From: Devosia sp. SD17-2
Lineage (GTDB): Bacteria; Pseudomonadota; Alphaproteobacteria; Rhizobiales; Devosiaceae
NCBI RefSeq assembly: GCF_029201565.1
Contig: NZ_CP104002.1
Coordinates: 1,071,001 to 1,135,000 of the forward strand
Length of the DNA stretch: 64,000 nt
Direction: 5' to 3'
Shown piece after piece: positions 62,334 through 64,000 of this stretch (its first letter is position 1; each line of letters opens with the position of its first letter). The notes beneath the pieces were generated by a model. That model did not search any database and was not told the origin of the DNA. It saw only the letters and a program-made list of their open reading frames with translations. A program made the position numbers and the translations under genes.

Positions 62334-64000
62334 ATGACCATGACTCATCCCCTCCAGGGGAAGCGTCCGGCAGGTATTGCCATAGGTGCAATCACCGCCG
62401 CTCTTATGCTGAACGGGAGTGCCCTGGCTCAATACCAGCAGGCTCCGGAACTCGACGCCCTTGTTTCAAGTGGCGCGTTGCCGCCCGTCGCGGAGCGCCT
62501 GCCGGCCAATCCGCTGGTGATCGAGCCAGTCGACAGCGTCGGCACCTATGGCGGCACCTGGCGCAGCGCCCTGCGCGGTGGCCTCGACAATGCCTGGATC
62601 GCCCGCACCGTGGCCTATGACGGCCTCGTTCGCTATGACCGCGAATGGAAGGAAATCATCCCCAATCTGGCGGAAAGCTGGGAGGTCAGCGCAGACGCCC
62701 GCACCTATACGTTCAAGCTGCGCGAGGGGCTGAAGTGGAATAACGGCACGCCGTTCACCAGCGCCGATATCGCCTTTGCGGTCGAGCTCTTCGCCGAGCC
62801 AAGCTATGGCGGCGGCACCTTCATGAAGAACCCCAACAATCCTGTGACGGTAGAGGTCATCGACGACACGATGTTCAGCTTCGTCTTCGAGCACCCGAAC
62901 GGGCTGATCATGGATGATCTGGCCAGCGTCAACGGCCTGACCGTGGTGTCGCTCAGCAAGGATTACTGCAGCCAGTTTTACCCGAAATACAACCCGGACG
63001 CGGCTGCCAATGCCAAGGCGGCAGGCTTCGAGACCTGGGAACTGCAAATGACGGACCGTTGCTCCTGGGCGACGGAGACCATCCGCTGGGCCAATCCCGA
63101 CCTGCCGATGATGAATGCCTGGATGATCGACGATCCGCTGACCGGTGACGCCACGCGCGCCAGCTTCAAGCGCAATCCCTATTACTGGAAGGTCGATACC
63201 GAAGGAAACCAGCTGCCCTATATTGACCGGCTCGACATGCGCGTGTCCGACTCGCTCGAAGAAATCACGCTGATGGCGCTCAATGGCGAGATCGACTTCC
63301 AGGACCGCCATATCGCGACCGTCGCCAACCAGCCTCTGTTCTTTGACGGACAGGAGGGCGGTGATTACCGGCTGGGCGCCAATGTGCCCTCGTCGATGAA
63401 CACGCTGGTCCTGCAGTTCAACCTCAACCATGTCGACGAGAAGCGCCGCGAGCTCTTCGCCAACAAGGATTTCCGCATCGGGGTCAGCCATCTGCTCGAC
63501 CGCGAGGAAATCATCGACGTGGTCTTTACCGGCCAGGGCGAGCCCTTCCAGGCGGCGCCGCGCCCGGAAAGCCCGTTCTATGACGAGGAAATGGCCAAGC
63601 AATATACCGAGTTCGATCCGGATGCGGCGGCCGCGGCCTTCGAACGGGCGGGCCTGAGCAAGGGTGGCGACGGGGTCTATACCTTTGGCGATGGGTCCCC
63701 ACTCAAGGTCACCATCGACCTCATCTCCTCGTTCCGTTCGGAATGGGTGGACATGATGGAGCTGATGCAGCTCCAGCTCGAGGCCGGTGGGCTGGATATC
63801 GAGCTCAACAACATTGACCGCACGCTCTATTACGACAAGCGACCGCTCGGCGATTTCGACGCGCAGGTGTGGCAGGGCGACGGTGGCCTAGATGTGGTGC
63901 AGGAGCCGCGCTATTACATGGCTTCGGGTGGGGAGTCCGTCTGGGCTTTCCGCTGGCAGGCCTGGTACAATGGCTCGACGCCGGAAATTGCCGAGGAGCC
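62334..64000 (+). CDS. Family-5 extracellular solute-binding protein, probable oligosaccharide type (3' end outside window)
   Basis: The frame is open from ATG 62334 to the window end, 555 codons so far. AAGGGAGGAA is five bases before the start. The signal peptide is 1-32 (cleavage after LALA or SALA, mature QYQQAPEL). SGALPPVAERLPANPLVIEP and VGTYGGTWRSALRG are typical of the long family-5 proteins that often carry oligosaccharides next to glycosidases, and GLKWNNGTPFTSADIAFAVELF is the family-5 box. The regulator type (LacI) also favours sugar over peptide. Permeases should follow beyond 64000. Confidence 0.88.
   Translation, partial: MTMTHPLQGKRPAGIAIGAITAALMLNGSALAQYQQAPELDALVSSGALPPVAERLPANPLVIEPVDSVGTYGGTWRSALRGGLDNAWIARTVAYDGLVRYDREWKEIIPNLAESWEVSADARTYTFKLREGLKWNNGTPFTSADIAFAVELFAEPSYGGGTFMKNPNNPVTVEVIDDTMFSFVFEHPNGLIMDDLASVNGLTVVSLSKDYCSQFYPKYNPDAAANAKAAGFETWELQMTDRCSWATETIRWANPDLPMMNAWMIDDPLTGDATRASFKRNPYYWKVDTEGNQLPYIDRLDMRVSDSLEEITLMALNGEIDFQDRHIATVANQPLFFDGQEGGDYRLGANVPSSMNTLVLQFNLNHVDEKRRELFANKDFRIGVSHLLDREEIIDVVFTGQGEPFQAAPRPESPFYDEEMAKQYTEFDPDAAAAAFERAGLSKGGDGVYTFGDGSPLKVTIDLISSFRSEWVDMMELMQLQLEAGGLDIELNNIDRTLYYDKRPLGDFDAQVWQGDGGLDVVQEPRYYMASGGESVWAFRWQAWYNGSTPEIAEE

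Overview
The window is GC-rich, densely coded DNA with ABC-transporter operons, 4-bp ATGA gene overlaps, a caa3-type oxidase and a 3-hydroxybutyrate dehydrogenase/acetoacetyl-CoA ligase pair. This suggests an aerobic, soil- or water-type alphaproteobacterium of the Hyphomicrobiales (Devosia-like). That placement is inference from gene content; there is no rRNA or tRNA in the window to confirm it.

Layout. 1-6136: a CUT1 sugar importer with NanE and a BadF/BadG-type sugar kinase, an amino-sugar (ManNAc/GlcNAc) operon. 6143-14203 (minus): quinoprotein glucose dehydrogenase, triheme cytochrome c, CtaG, a small membrane protein, a subunit I-III fusion and a cytochrome-c-bearing subunit II. 14287-18891: cytochrome b561, amidohydrolase, small secreted protein, bdhA and aacS. 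18950-26394: a second CUT1 importer, divergent ROK regulator, Gfo/Idh oxidoreductase and ThuA protein, ending at a UUCG-loop terminator. 26558-32332: a coenzyme F420 cassette. 32329-34300: a frameshifted EAL phosphodiesterase and a GlsB-type stress protein. 34371-40330 (minus): dipeptide/oligopeptide importer with a DUF1684 protein. 40724-51762: CysA-type ATPase, Na/Pi cotransporter, inositol-phosphatase family protein, GDPD, a PotABCD-like importer and a PHP-domain hydrolase. 52128-64000: a third CUT1 importer with divergent LacI regulator, GH38-like enzyme, CE7 acetyl esterase, a second LacI regulator and the start of a family-5 solute-binding protein that runs off the end.

The most interesting locus is 26558-32332. 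A luciferase-like F420 oxidoreductase, an F420-dependent glucose-6-phosphate dehydrogenase with every sugar-phosphate ligand of the mycobacterial enzyme, and the F420-0:glutamate ligase CofE are followed directly by a FecCD-type binding protein, permease and ATPase. These match the proposed F420-0 importer families. No earlier F420 biosynthesis gene is in the window. The simplest reading is a salvage system: import F420-0, trap it by polyglutamylation, reduce it with glucose-6-phosphate, and use it in an oxidoreductase. The cassette has its own operator-like palindrome and sits behind a terminator.

Regulation is unusually readable. Three regulator/transporter loci carry repeated operator-like motifs: inverted TAATTAAT sites (ROK), two identical 16-bp sites (LacI at 56878), and ACGCAA/TTGCGT sites (LacI at 61110). 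Three exact GATGACG repeats spaced by 11 bp lie upstream of the PotABCD-like operon. A family of GC-rich palindromic intergenic repeats recurs at about ten places, in several cases as paired, inverted composite units inside operons.
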